Positions 46,706-59,070 of a stretch of 64,000 bases of DNA are shown here, piece after piece; positions within the stretch are counted from its first letter, which is position 1; each line of letters starts with the position of its first letter. The DNA lies in NCBI GenBank assembly GCA_963989385.1, contig OZ022515.1, forward strand, positions 4,806,803 through 4,870,802, read 5' to 3'. The notes below the pieces were generated by a model. That model was given only the letters and a program-made list of their open reading frames with translations. It was not told where the DNA came from and did no database searches. Origin of the DNA: Ctena decussata. Taxonomy: Eukaryota > Mollusca > Bivalvia > Lucinida > Lucinidae. The translations under genes were made by a program, and so were the position numbers.

Positions 46706-46965
46706 GCGCTGTGGTCGAGTAGTTAGAGACGCTCGGTTATGGCGCAGGAGGTCATGGGTTCGAATTGGAAACGGCCAATTGCCGACTGGAAAATTCTTTG
46801 ACAACCAAGCAGTAAATGGACAATTCTTTCGAATCAGGGAAGGACAAAGCAGCGAAAGGAGAGGGATGGGTTCCGCATGCAAATGCTGTGCCAAGGATAT
46901 AGTGGGCTTATAAGCTCCACTATACGCTCCACTGCCCTTACGGCCACTCCTGGCCTTTACCTTTC
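46706..46965 (+). mobile_element. tRNA-derived SINE, family C (copy 2)
   Basis: The A-box-like gtggtcgagtagttagagac and B-box-like gggttcgaattgg are followed by ttcgaatcagggaaggacaa and the tail cttacggccactcctggcc. It matches the minus-strand copy at 13652-13916. Confidence 0.75.
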
Positions 46966-48415
46966 ATACTGAATCAGATCACTGACAAGTTTGTTTTGCA
47001 AAATGGCAGTGCATATAATTACATTAACAGGTGTTCGTTTGCATTCTGTTTTCACACTGACATTGAACCATATATTATGTGAATGAACCCTATCAGTGTC
47101 ATGTATTTCCAGCCTCCCCTTTTCTGTTTTCTCTCTACATGTTTTTTTTTTCTCCTCTCTGTATGTCAGCCTGTTTTAGTTTCTGTTTCTAAAATGTAAG
47201 TCTAAATTCTTTTGTCACAGTCGTCATGACATCCTGCTCATATATAACAATGTTGTTATCTGAGCTAGATTAATAAAAGTCTTTGTGACATGAAGTCTTA
47301 TTTGTTTTTCTGGTACCCTGCCGACCAATGCAATGAAAACAGAAGCGAGACAATGAATTGGGAGCCACACTTGTACATTGTGTTTTTACCATTTTTATAC
47401 AACGCTTATTACATCGCAAATAGGACATCTTTGTTGCCAGCTAAAATTTGTCACTTTCTGCAAGAGAAATTTAGTGACGTTTCCACTGTTTAAAAGCCGA
47501 CGAATTACATTCATTTACAGTGATAAAATTGTAGTGAGAAGGTGACAGCGATACAATACCACTGGCAGTGCAATTCATCCTTGTTCCAGTCTTTTATATT
47601 ACGTTTACCTATTTAATGAATAGATTAAGCAGTTTGAAAAAAATGTATAGAATAAATAAAATAAAAAAAAGAAAGAAAGAAAATAACCAGGCTGGAACCA
47701 GGCTAAGAGCAAAGATGTTTCTTCCTGAAAACCATATCACTGCCTTTGAGAGAAGGTACCCGATAAGCACACTGAGAAGTTAAAGATGTTGTTTCAATGT
47801 TTTATAACCATTTTGTAATGATTTGATGCACTTTATTTTGTTACATGTTCAAACAATAAGCCAGTCGATTTCTGTTTTCGAAAGATTGGTCGGGCATATT
47901 CTTCCTTGACCTAGAATTCTCACACACGTATTTTGTATGTGTTTTCTTTTCAACGGCCTGAGGGCGCAGCTACACTACAGTCTGAGAGTAGTCAAAAACA
48001 CATCTGCCGTTATCTTGGGTATTATATCACATTACCGGATTAAAGAAATGGGTCGCACCTCGACGCGTTCCGCTGACTGATTTTCAGATTAACTGTTTTA
48101 ATAAACACACCAATCTGCTGCAAGGGAAGATGTATCCTGCCTCTGCAAACTAGGAATATATATTTCCGGGACTGCGATGCGCAAAGTACCGTAGGAGTTC
48201 TCACTTTATGGCGCATAGTGCGAATTCTTACCTTGCGCAAAGCAAGAATCGGGATCAACTGAGAATTAGGGTAAGTGCTAAGCAAGTGCCTTTTAATCAT
48301 ATAGTGACCATACGCAAAGTAGTACGAAAGTTAAAATAGATTTTTCTGAGCCGGTCTAAAACGCTGAACTTCTTTCAGGACACATATACTGAAATCAACA
48401 ACTTGCTGATCAGCG
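46966..48415. other. Unassigned; repeat remnant at 48010-48300
   Basis: Text at 48015-48055 (attatatcacattaccggat, taaagaaatggg) resembles 42330-42365. Blocks with tgcgcaaag(c/t)a(a/c) recur at 48179, 48233 and 48310. No exon was recognised. Confidence 0.4.
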
Positions 48416-48416
48416 A

Positions 48417-48560
48417 TTGATTGATTGATTGTTTGGGTTTGACGGCCCTTTGAGACAGTATTGCAGTCATATCGAGCCATCTCTCAGAGAGAGGGAGAAC
48501 CCACAGACGAGTGAAAAAATGTCCAAACAACTCCAATCACAGTAGGCCCTTGCCCTACCA
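48417..48560. mobile_element. SINE tail fragment
   Basis: gattgattgtttgggtttga, gacagtattgcagtcatatc and gagagggagaaccca follow the layout of the conserved 3' half of a molluscan tRNA-SINE (compare cagtatttcagtcatatcag in family A). The head is missing. Confidence 0.55.
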
Positions 48561-48639
48561 TGTTTCAAAGAGATAGAGCATAAAATTGGTCCAAAATATT
48601 GAACCACCATGAATTTGTTACTTGTGTAATATAAGTAAC

Positions 48640-51600
48640 GTTCAGTAAAAACGTATTATAAACAATGCAACTATAAGGGAATATCACTGAAACACTAAGA
48701 CAGAACATCATAGTCACATATGAATAACATCAAATAATGTATCTAATATTAACGTTTTTACCGTATACATGGGCTGTAACGCTGTAACATTGTAACATTG
48801 GATTTGTGGAGAGGGCATATCGAGAATGCGCTGTAACTCTTGTAACATCAGTGTAACGAACAAAGAACATCATTGTCACAAAGAAGAGACATAAAATTCC
48901 CATAATATATTTTAAGAATATAGTGCCCAGATGGGCTGTAACGCTGTAAAATTGTAACATTGAAGTTGTGGAGTGGCCATATCGAGAATGCGCTGTAACT
49001 CCTGTAACATCAGTGTAACAATTAAAGAACTTCACAGTAACAACGGAAAAAACATAATATTCCTATCATATTTTATGTTTGTAGTGCCCTGATGGGCTGT
49101 AACGCTGTAACATTGTAACATTTGATTTCTGAAGATGGCCTATCAAGGATATACTGTAACCTGTGTAACATCAATGTAACTAAGACAGAACATCATAGTC
49201 ACATATGAAAAACATCAAATAATGTATCTCATATTAACGTTTTTACCGTTTACATGGGCTGTAACGCTGTAACATTGTAACATTGGATTTGTGGAGAGGG
49301 CATTTCGAGAATGAGCTGTAACTCTTGTAACATCAGTGTAAAGAACAAAGAACATCACTGTCACAAAGAAGAGACATAAAATTCTCATAATATATTTTAA
49401 GATTCTAGTGCCGAGATGGGCTGTAACGCTGTAACATTGTAACATTGAAGTTGTGGAATGGCCATATCGAGAATGCGCTGTAACTCCTGTAACAGCAGTG
49501 TAACAATTAAAGAACTTCACAGTTACAACGGAGAAACATAATATTCATATCATATATTTTATGTTTTAGTGCCCTGAATGGCTGTAACGCTGTAACATTG
49601 TAACATTTGATTTGTGAAGATGGCCTATCAAGGATATACTGTAACCTGTGTAACATCGATGTAACTAAGACAGAACATTATAGTCACATATGAATAACAT
49701 CAAATAATGTACCTAATATTAACGTTTTTACCGTATACATGGGCTGTAACACTGTAACATTGTAACATTGGAATTTGTAGAGAGGGCATATCGAGAATGC
49801 GCTGTAACTCTTGTAACATCAGTGTAACGAACAAAGAACATCACTGTCACAAAGAAGAGACAAAAATTCTCATAATATATTTTAAGATTCTAGTGCCCAG
49901 ATGGGCTGTAACGCTGTAACATTGTAACATTGAAGTTGTGGAATGGCCATATCGAGAATGCGCTGTAACTCCTGTAACATCAGTGTTACAATTAAAGAAC
50001 TTCACAGTTACAACGAAGAAACATAATATTCATATCATATATTTTATGTTTTTAGTGCCTCGAATGGCTGTAACAGTGTAACATTGTAACATTTGATTTG
50101 TGAATATGGCCTATCAAGGATATACTGTAACCTGTGTAACATCAATGTAACTAAGACAAAACATTATAGTCACATATGAATAACATCAAATAATGTATCT
50201 AATATTAACGTTTTTACCGTATACATGGGCTGTAACACTGTAACATTGTAACATTGGAATTTGTAGAGAGGGCATATCGAGAATGCGCTATAACTCTTGT
50301 AACATCAGTGTAATGACCAAAGAACATCACTGTCACAAAGAAGAGACATAAATTTCCCAAATATTTTAAGATTCTAGTGCCCAGATGGGCTGTAACGCTG
50401 TAACATTGTAACATTGAAGTTGTGGAGTGGCCATATCGAGAATGCGCTGTAACTCCTGTAACAGCAGTGTAACAATTAAAGAACTTCACAGTTACAACGG
50501 AAAAAACATAATATTCCTATCATATTTTATGTTTGTAGTGCCCTGATGGGCTGTAACGCTGTAACATTGTAACATTTGATTTGTGAAGATGGCCTATCAA
50601 GGATATACTGTAACCTGTGTAACATCGATGTAACTAAGACAGAACATTATAGTCACATATGAAAAACATCAAATAATGTATCTAATATTTACGTTTTTAC
50701 CGTTTACATGGGCTGTTACGCTGTAACATTGTAACATTGGATTTGTAGAGAGGGCATTTCGAGAATGCGCTGTAACTCCTGTAACATCAGTGTAACAATT
50801 AAAGAACTTCACAGTTACAACGCAGAAACATGATATTCATATCATATATTTTATGTTTTTAGTGCCCTGAATGGCTGTAACGCTGTAACATTGTAACGTT
50901 TGATTTGTGAAGATGGCCTATCAAGGATATACTGTAACCTGTGTAACATCAATGTAACTAAGACAGAACATGATAGTCACATATAAATAACACTAAATAA
51001 TGCATCTAATATTAACGTTTTTTACCGTATACATGGGCTGTAACACTGTAACATTGTAACATTGGATTTGTGGAGAGGGCATATCGAGAATGCGCTGTAA
51101 CTCTTGTAACATCAGTGTAACGAACAAAGAACATCACTGTCACAAAGAAGAGACATAAAATTCCCATAATATATTTTAAGATTCTAGTGCCCAGATGGGC
51201 TGTAACGCTGTAACATTGTAACATTGAAGTTGTGGAGTGGCCATATCGAGAATGCGCTGTAACTCCTGTAACATCAGTGTAACAATTAAAGAACTTCACA
51301 GTTACAACGGAGAAACATAATATTCATATCATATATTTTATGTTTTTAGTGCCCTGAATGGCTGTAACGCTGTAACATTGTAACATTTGATTTGTGAAGA
51401 TGGCCTATCAAGGATATACTGTAACCTGTGTAACATCAATGTAACTAAGACAGAACATCATAGTCACATATGAAAAACATCAAATAATGTATCTAATATT
51501 TACGTTTTTACCGTTTACATGGGCTGTAACGCTGTAACATTGTAACATTGGATTTGTGGAGAGGGCATTTCGAGAATGAGCTGTAACCCTTGTAACATCA

Positions 51601-53560
51601 GTGTAACATTAAAGAACTTCTTAGTTACGACGAAAAAAACATAATATTCCTATCATATGTTTTATGTTTTTAGTGCCCTGATGGGCTGTAATGCTGTAAC
51701 ATTGTAACATTTGATTTGTGAAGATGGCCTATCAAGGATATACTGTAACCTGTGTAACACCAATGTAACTAAGACAAAACATCATAGTCACATATGAAAA
51801 ACATCAAATAATGTATTTAATATTAACGTTTTTACCGTTTACATGGGCTGTAACGCTGTAACATTGTAACATTGGATTTGTGGAGAGGGCATTCCGAGAA
51901 TGAGCTGTAAATCTTGTAACATCAGTGTAACGAACAAAGAACATCACTGTCACAAAGAAGAGACATAAAATTCTCAAAATATATTTTAAGATTCTAGTGC
52001 CGAGATGGGCTGTAAAGCTGTATCATTGTAACATTGAAGTTGTGGAGTGGCCATATCGAGAATGCGCTGTAACTCCTGTAACATCAGTGTAACAATTAAA
52101 GAACTTCACAGTTACAACGAAGAAACATAATATTCATATCATATATTTTATGTTTTTAGTGTCCTGATGGGCTGTAACGCTGTAACATTGTAACATTTGA
52201 TTTGTGAAGATGGCCTATCAAGGATATACTGTAACCTGTGTAACATCAATGTAACTAAGACAGAACATCATAGTCACAAATGAAAAACATCAAATAATGA
52301 ATCTAATATTAACGTTTTTACCGTATACATAGGCTGTAACGCTGTAACATTGTAACATTGAAGTTGTGGAGTGGCCATATCGAGAATGCGCTGTAACAGG
52401 TGTAACATCAGTGTAACGACCAAAGAACATCACTGTCACAAAGAAGAGACAAAAATTCCCATAATATATTTTAAGATTCTAGTGCCGAGATGGGCTGTAA
52501 CGCTGTAACATTGTAACATTGAAGTTGTGGAGTGGCCATATCGAGAATGCGCTGTGACTCCTGTAACATCAGTGTAACAACTAAAGAACTTCACAGTTAC
52601 AACGGAAAAACATAATATTCCTATCATATATTTTATGTTTTTAGTGCCCTGATGGGCTGTAACGCTGTAACATTGTAACATTTGATTTGTGAATATGGCC
52701 TATCAAGGATATACTGTAACCTGTGTAACATCAATGTAACTAAGACAGAACATCATAGTCACAAATGAAAAACATCAAATAATGAATCTAATATTAACGC
52801 TTTTACCGTATACATAGGCTGTAACGCTGTAACATTGTAACATTAAAGTTGTGGAGTGGCCATATCGAGAATGCGCTGTAACTCCTGTAACATCAGTGTA
52901 ACAATTAAAGAACTTCACAGTTACAACGAAGAAACATAATATTCATATCATATATTTTATGTTTTTAGTGCCCTGATGGGCTGTAACGCTGTAACATTGT
53001 AACATTTGATTTGTGAAGATGGCCTAATAAGGATATACTGTAACCTGTGTAACATTTATGTAACTAAGACAAAACATCATAGTCACATATGAATAACATC
53101 CAATAATGCATCTAATATTTACGTTTTTACCGTATACATGGGCTGTAACACTGTAACATTGTAACATTGGATTTGTGGAGAGGGCATATCGAGAATGCGC
53201 TGTAAATCTTGTAACATCAGTGTAACGACCAAAGAACATCACTGTCACAAAGAAGAGACATAAAATTCCCATAATATATTTTAAGATTCTAGTGCCGAGA
53301 TGGGCTGTAACGCTGTAACATTGTAACATTGAAGTTGTGGAGTGGCCGTCGAGAATGCGCTGTAACTTTTGTAACATCAGTGTAACAATCAAAGAATTTC
53401 ACAGTTACGACGCAGAATCATAATATTCTTATCATATATTTTAGGTTTTTTAATGCCTTGATGGGCTGTAACACTGTAACATTGTAACATTTGATTTGAG
53501 ACTTCGAGATATCGAGAGTGGACTGTATGTCAGTAATTAGTAATACAGCAGTAATTCCTT
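48640..53560. repeat. ~162 bp satellite, about 30 monomers, three-type higher-order array
   Basis: Monomers start at ggctgtaacgctgtaacatt near 48771, 48933, 49094, 49256 and on to about 53,460. Three types alternate. A has ggatttgtggagagggcat and cacaaagaagagac. B has gaagttgtggagtggccat and aattaaagaacttcacag. C has gatttgtgaagatggcctat and tttaccgtatacatg. Most of the array is ABC trimers of about 485 bases. Junction variants fuse A and B (50711-50860, 51526-51680), fuse B and A (52330-52480), or skip A (52818). Each monomer carries about six gtaac pentamers, all on the same strand. The repeated minus-strand frames (95-122 codons) are by-products of the period. Confidence 0.95.
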
Positions 53561-53942
53561 GCAGGATGAACCATTGCTGATTAGGAGTTTCAAAAGAGAA
53601 TTTCCACAAGTTTGGTTATCCTGTCCTCCTTTTTATTTTGTCTTCTTTACTATGCTTTTCTGTTTATCTCTTTTCTTCCTCTTTTTCTCTAAATATTGTG
53701 TCTCCTTAGTAAGCGTTTATATCATGTCTACCACGGTTTAGCCTTCTTTTTTCCTCTTCTAAATACTCTCTATCTCTCGCTTACTTTCTCTTTCTATACT
53801 TTAATTTGTGTATATCTGCATAAGGCGTAGTTTGAAAACTTGTAATCGTATATCTATGTCTATTACGGTTTATCTTCCTTTTTTCCTTCTCTAAACTCTC
53901 TCTCTCTTTTTTTTTTCTCTCTCTCTCTCTATCTATATACTT
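53561..53942. other. Pyrimidine-rich stretch
   Basis: A T/C-rich tract with tctctctctct runs near 53898-53930. The block atctgcataaggcgtagttt near 53815 resembles 54822-54866 beyond the adjacent element. Confidence 0.5.
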
Positions 53943-53946
53943 TTAA

Positions 53947-54805
53947 GGTGGTGATTTGTGGTATATACAAAAATCTCAATAAAACCATAAAAAAATATCG
54001 AATCTCCCTGAAAGTTACCAGACTTCTTATTTCTGTTGTTCTCTACAGTCTAGAATACAAAATAGAGGGACATGCTGTTTAGAAAAGTGTTTTTATATGA
54101 AAAGATCAAAGGGTAATTTTGTGCGAATAAATCTAAAAAATGACCATCATTATTGAAAACGTAACTAGGTCTGAACTTAAATTAAGCCATTAAAAAGAGC
54201 ATCCTAGCAATTATTTGTTCCTACTCTTTCTCAAATTGTAAGGTAGGCCAGATAAAAACAGTAGCTTTTTCTCAAATTACTGACCATGTATATAAGTGCA
54301 TGTATAGTGATTGCATTCATTCATACAGGTAGGTCAGTTATACCTATATCATACTCACAATATAAATATTACATTACAATGACCAAACCAGGCGTGTTAT
54401 TGTAATTATTCAACCTCGAAAATCATGAAAATAGACTCTACTGTGTATTTAAAGACAAATAATTTGGACACAGGCCACACCTTTTTTTATCTGCGCAGCC
54501 TGATAACGCGCAGCAAAAATGGAAAAAATAATTGCTAGGACGCTCTTCATAATACATCAATTTAAGTTCAGACCTAGTTACATTTTCAATAACGATGGTC
54601 ATTTTTTAGATTTATTCGCACAAAATTACCCTTTGATCTTTCCTTATATAAATCCCTTTAAACATCAATAAGTCCTGCATTTGGGGATTCTGAATTGTGA
54701 GAAACAACATAAAGAAGGCACTGCTAAGTTTTGGGAAGATCCGTTGTATTTTCAGCATTTTATGCAGATTTTTGTCTTTGCCCCAAATCAGTGATAATCA
54801 CCACC
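53947..54805. mobile_element. 859 bp fold-back element flanked by TTAA
   Basis: The left end reads ttaa|ggtggtgatt and the right end aatcaccacc|ttaa, with duplications at 53943-53946 and 54806-54809. Mirrored similarity runs almost from the tips inward. The best-conserved arms (about 115 bases) are 54100-54215 and 54530-54645, with gatcaaagggtaattttgtg and aacgtaactaggtctgaac. Outside them the arms are more diverged (caaaaatct, tgttgttctctaca). Only about 300 bases at the centre are unpaired. No transposase is present. The TTAA duplication suggests a piggyBac or Kolobok relative. Confidence 0.85.
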
Positions 54806-54809
54806 TTAA

Positions 54810-55960
54810 TTGTGTCTATCTGCATTATGACATGAAATATAATAATGTGTAGTTTAAAAATAAGTAATCGTGTATTTATGTATGTAAATTGTATGCTTTT
54901 GAAAAATTCTGAAATAAAATTAAAAAAAAAAAAAAAACTTCGAAAAACCCACACGAGATAACATGAGATGCAAGGTTCGAAAATAGTCGGCTCTGCTGTA
55001 CCATTGTGACTATACTCTGTTAATCTGAACTTGTTTCCATTAAAAAGTCATGAGCATGTAAAATGCCATTGCAAACGCAGCACATATCTGAATTGTTACC
55101 ACGGGGGTAATACCATTATAGCTACCTGTGCTTTCGACCGAGACGGTACTATACAAAGTGGCTGTCGACCGAGTATTACGGCTTTTGACCGAGCAGTACT
55201 GCTGTCAACAGACGTTTTTGAGCTAGCTAGGTAAGTTGCGGTCATGTTTTTTGCTTTAGATATTCATGCAATTCGAATATTTCTCGTTCAGGATAGTCGT
55301 CCATGAAGTATTCTGTGCTGTAATATGGCAAGGCAGGTTGGTCATTTAATATTTTGCTCGCGGGATCGAGTTCGAGAGAAAACGTCAACATTTACTACAA
55401 ACGTGCAAATCATATGAAATACAGGGCTAAAAGACTTTGCCGTCTTTACCACACTAAACTATACCTAGATAAGCATTTTCAAGAAATGTCATTGTTGTAT
55501 GTATACTTTCTGGCGTTTTGAACTTTTCGGTGGTACTGCTTTCGATGTGAGATAAACTGTATTGGTACTGCTGTCGATGATAGGCGGTACGGATTTCGAC
55601 GTTTCTTTAATATTGCAGGGCCTTTGTAAACGTAATACATTAACTAGTTACACTAAAATATGCTGTTATGATGTGTATTTCATGCACAGGCTAATCAGTT
55701 ACATTCTCTAGGATTCAAAGATCGTATTGCGGAAATGAAAAACCATGATCAGATGCGCCTGGTAATATGAATCTTCCCTGGCTGCACATACTGTAAAGGC
55801 CTTTTTACACAAAGATAGTCATGTATTATCACGCAAGTTCAGACGAACTGTCGCCACGCCGGAAAGGCAGCCATGGATTCGTTCCGCTGAGCCTCTCAGA
55901 GACCGAGCAACGTCAACTGAGACAAGCCACAGAATGAGTTGATGTTGCGGTCAGGCAAGA
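54810..55960. other. Unassigned; repeated gtactgctgtcga-type motifs
   Basis: A poly-A tract after aataaaatt (54911-54937) looks like a retrotransposed 3' end. Between 55125 and 55605, motifs of the type cttt(c)gaccgag and ggtactgct(g/t)tcga recur several times in both orientations, perhaps termini of a small element. No exon was recognised. Confidence 0.4.
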
Positions 55961-55962
55961 TT

Positions 55963-57175
55963 TAGAATAATAATAATAATAAATAGTCTAGTCTATCCCA
56001 TAAACTTGCCAGGTAGTTGAGGCACCACAGATGATATTACAACAACCCCATTCCACATAGTCCTTTCTTCAGCTGCCCTAGTTGAGCTAGCGAAGTTCAT
56101 TCCTGTCCACACCTTAATATTGTCTTCCCACCTCTTCTTCTGTTTACCTATTCTTCTTTTTCCTTTCACTGTGCCCTGCAAAATAGTCTTTGCTAAGCCA
56201 GATAACCTTGAAACGTGGCTAAACAATCTCAGTGTCCGTTTGGAGGAGTTCGTCATATTCTCCAATGGCTGCTTTGATCGTCCTGCGAACATTCTCATTA
56301 ATGACGTGGTCTTAATACAAGATTTTAAGTAACCTTCGACAGCATTTCATCTCAACGGCTTTCTTTCCTCTAACTCTGCTGTCAAAGTCCATGACTCACG
56401 GACATATAGAAATATGGATATGACAAGAGAGCGCATCAGTTTCACCTTTGATCTGAAAGATATGTTATCTTTTCATATTGGGTTCAGCTTTGTCAGAGCT
56501 GCTCTGCAGTGGCTTGTTCAATACTTGAGAGGACCTCCGGCTATGAGTCTTCAGCTGAGACAATTGTTCCAACGTACTTGAAGCTTGTAACTGTTCCAAG
56601 CGTTGTTCTTTAATCTTGGTCTCCCTCTGGATGCCATTGTCACTGTTTGTCATTAGCTTGGTCTTCCCAGCACTTATGTCCATTTGATATCCTTACAGGT
56701 TTTGTCTAGACTTTCAACTATGCTTCTAGTCCCTGCTCAACCTCAGCTTGCAAGAGCGTCAATGTCATTGGTGAATCGCAGATTGGTAATAGTTCTGCCG
56801 CCTTTACTAACCTTTCCATCCTGTTTTTCCAGAGCATCAGACATAATCCTTTCGAGGAAATTATTAAAGAGGGTGGGTGAAAGAAGGCGTCCTGGCCTAA
56901 ACCCAACTGCTGTTCTGAACCATTCTGCTGTGCTGCCATTCATCTGAACTGCACTTACAACCTTGTCATAGAGGTGCTCAATGGCACGAACTAGATGTAT
57001 TTCCGCCGCATGGCTGTCCATAAGGCTACATGTCATACCGTGTCAACTTTTTTTTTTATTTATTTTAATCTATGAAGACAGGGTGCAGATTCTGCTAATG
57101 ATGAAGGTCACAAAGGATTCTGAGGTTGAAGATCTGTTCTGTGGTGCTTCCTCCGGCTCTGAACCCAGCCTTATT
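55963..57175 (-). pseudogene. RTE-like LINE fragment, decayed reverse transcriptase and C-terminus
   Basis: Minus-strand pieces in order: 57170-57060 (GFRAGGSTTEQIFNLRIL, reverse transcriptase block near the catalytic fingers, followed by a stop and a deletion); 57036-56743 (LSPTLFNNFLERIMSDALEK, then GRTITNLRFTNDIDAL); 56683-56465 (MDISAGKTKLMT, thumb region, then frameshifted); 56298-55993 (RLFSHVSRLSGLAKTILQG and RRIGKQKKRWEDNIKVWTG). The order matches the RTE/BovB-type ORF. The catalytic [F/Y]ADD motif reads FTND, so the enzyme is dead, and several frameshifts are present. A short (tta)n tract at 55966-55981 marks the 3' end. The clade assignment is from motif resemblance only. Confidence 0.75.
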
Positions 57176-57886
57176 TTATTTTTGTTAAACAAAGAAACAG
57201 AACAATAACTTAATAGAAAATGGCAGAATTGTATACAATGCAAAACCCAGAGTCCGAGGGTTTATTAGGAACAGCTTGGTCTTGGTGTGTATAATTGGTT
57301 CAGATACTACTGTCCCGATCTTTAGACGAATTGAGGTGTCAAAGGGTTTTGCCAGGCAACTTCAGATAAATCAAGTCACGATTTGAGACCATTGCCTGTG
57401 CTATCATGAATGGTTTCGGTAAATGAGGAGGAAATGGTTTGTTGACTCTCAGGGTGAAAAGTGACAAACTTCCCTGCTGATTTAGAAGTATCTGACGAAA
57501 AGACATATGGCATAATCCTTCTTTCACAAATTAACCTCCTCAACTTTGCAATAATGGTTATCGCAAAATCTTATACGCCAATAATACCAATTACTTCAAT
57601 TTGTAGTTAAGTTTAACTCAAAATCTGATAAAATATACTTAGAAAATAAAATAAACTGCGTGGGCAAAGATTTTCAAGTGGTTCGTAATCTCTTGTGTAG
57701 ATAATGACTAAAATGTCACAGATAGGCATTTACAAAATCCTCCCTCCCATCGACTGCATCACTGCTATTTTGTTCTGCGTGCTACTTGGTGCAGATACTC
57801 GTAGGACATACTTTCAAAATCTGAGGTAAGATATTTAGAAAACGGACTTGCATGAATCTTTCCAAGAATTGTAAGGGCACCCTGCA
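57176..57886. other. Unassigned
   Basis: Two 60-codon minus-strand frames (57339-57527 and 57765-57947) have no recognisable motifs. Nothing else is evident. Confidence 0.4.
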
Positions 57887-58074
57887 GGCACCCATCGTTG
57901 AAGCAGCATTGAATTAACGTTGAATCAACGTCATAAAGTTGAATCAACGTTAAATCAGTGATGGTTTATCGTTTTTCCCCCCGATGGGAAGACTGTTTGA
58001 GAAAGATATATGTATACTTTGGTTCATCCACCTGTATGGAAAAATATTCCACGACCTTTAGAGAATGAATTGTC

Positions 58075-58275
58075 GGCTGGATGGATGGCTTGCGATTTCA
58101 CGTCCCTTTTAACAATACTTCAGTCATATCAGGACGACGGGTGGTTGATAATGAAAGGCTGTGTGCAATGTGACCCCGTTTATGATTGAAAAGGTTTCCG
58201 CCACCTGTGGAGTCTCGAACCCAGTACCACTAGATCAGTAGGCCAGAGCTTAACCGACTGCGCTTTTGGGGCTCC
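58075..58275 (-). mobile_element. tRNA-derived SINE, family A, nested
   Basis: On the minus strand the head is gagccccaaaagcgcagtcg, with a gttcgaga-type B-box, then the body with cagcctttcattatcaacca, gactgaagtattgtt and tail ccatccatcc. Body blocks match the copies at 62194 and 63683. Its head is more diverged than theirs. Confidence 0.8.
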
Positions 58276-58299
58276 TAATCGTCGACTCCCATATGTATG

Positions 58300-58352
58300 T
58301 GTGTGTTTGTATGTGTGTGTGAGAGAGAGAGAGAGGGGGGGAGAGAGAGAAG
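58300..58352. repeat. GT/GA compound microsatellite
   Basis: (tg)n with interruptions followed by (ga)n and a short G run. Confidence 0.9.
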
Positions 58353-58800
58353 AGTTAATGAGATTTGATGTATTGGTTACTCAGTCGCTATTTAACCATC
58401 TGTAATTCGGCTAAATTTTAATTTGTTGACATCGTACTCCAGTGTAAACGTTGATCAGACTGCTCAAATCTTGATCAACACTGTTCATTTATGAAAGTCT
58501 TTCAAAATACTTTGGATCATTTGGCCCCCACTAGGCACACGACGATGCATAAACATTGAATCAACGTTGAGTCAACGTTATAGCGTTGAATCAATGTTGA
58601 TTCAATGTTGAGTCAATGTTGTGTGCCTTCTGTGTAATTTAACGAATACAGGCATTCTGACAAAATTGTGAGCATGATGACGGAGACCTCAAAACAGTTT
58701 ACTGATTCTATGTTTAGCGGTCTGACTCTCATGGTCAAAATATGTCAGATGACCGCCTATTGAAGCTATGCACGGCCCGCACAGTCTGTTTTCAGTCTGG

Positions 58801-59070
58801 TGGTTGTTGTTGTTATTTTATTGCTTTACGTCCACAGTAAACAAATGTGGTCATGTCGGGACGTTCAGTTAACCTAACCACACTATTCCTGGGCAGGCTT
58901 AGACCTCCTAAGCGGTTAACCAGTACTAAGTGAACATACTTTCGCCAGTACCTGACAACTGCCCTTCTCAGCAGAAGGAGAAACGAAAGCATGTGGCCGG
59001 ACCGAGTATTGAACCTGGGACCTTTGGCTGTTGAGTCAGACGGGATACCTACTGCGCTACGCGGCCCAAC
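58801..59070 (-). mobile_element. tRNA-derived SINE, family B (copy 3)
   Basis: The complement of this segment shows gggccgcgtagcgcagtagg at the head and cttaggaggtctaagcctgc and ggttaggttaactgaac in the body, ending in an aacaacaacaacca tail. The orientation is opposite to the other two copies. Confidence 0.85.

Larger units (their letters stand above)
57887..58627. mobile_element. MITE with ~70 bp ends made of gttgaatcaac repeats, interrupted by a SINE
   Basis: The left terminus (ggcacccatcgttgaagcag, then cattgaattaacgttgaatc) and the complement of the right terminus (ggcacacaacattgactcaa, then cattgaatcaacattgattc) align over about 70 bases. Both consist of gttgaatcaac-type palindromic units. 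Between them lie a family A SINE (58075-58275) and a GT/GA microsatellite, so the original element was smaller. No clear target duplication was identified. Confidence 0.75.

Noticed and set aside
48730..53392. Six repeated minus-strand frames of 80-122 codons sharing VTAHSRYGHSTTSMLQC-type text
   Set aside because: They track the satellite monomers exactly, end in type C monomers, and change with every monomer fusion. No signal, splice site or flanking gene supports translation.
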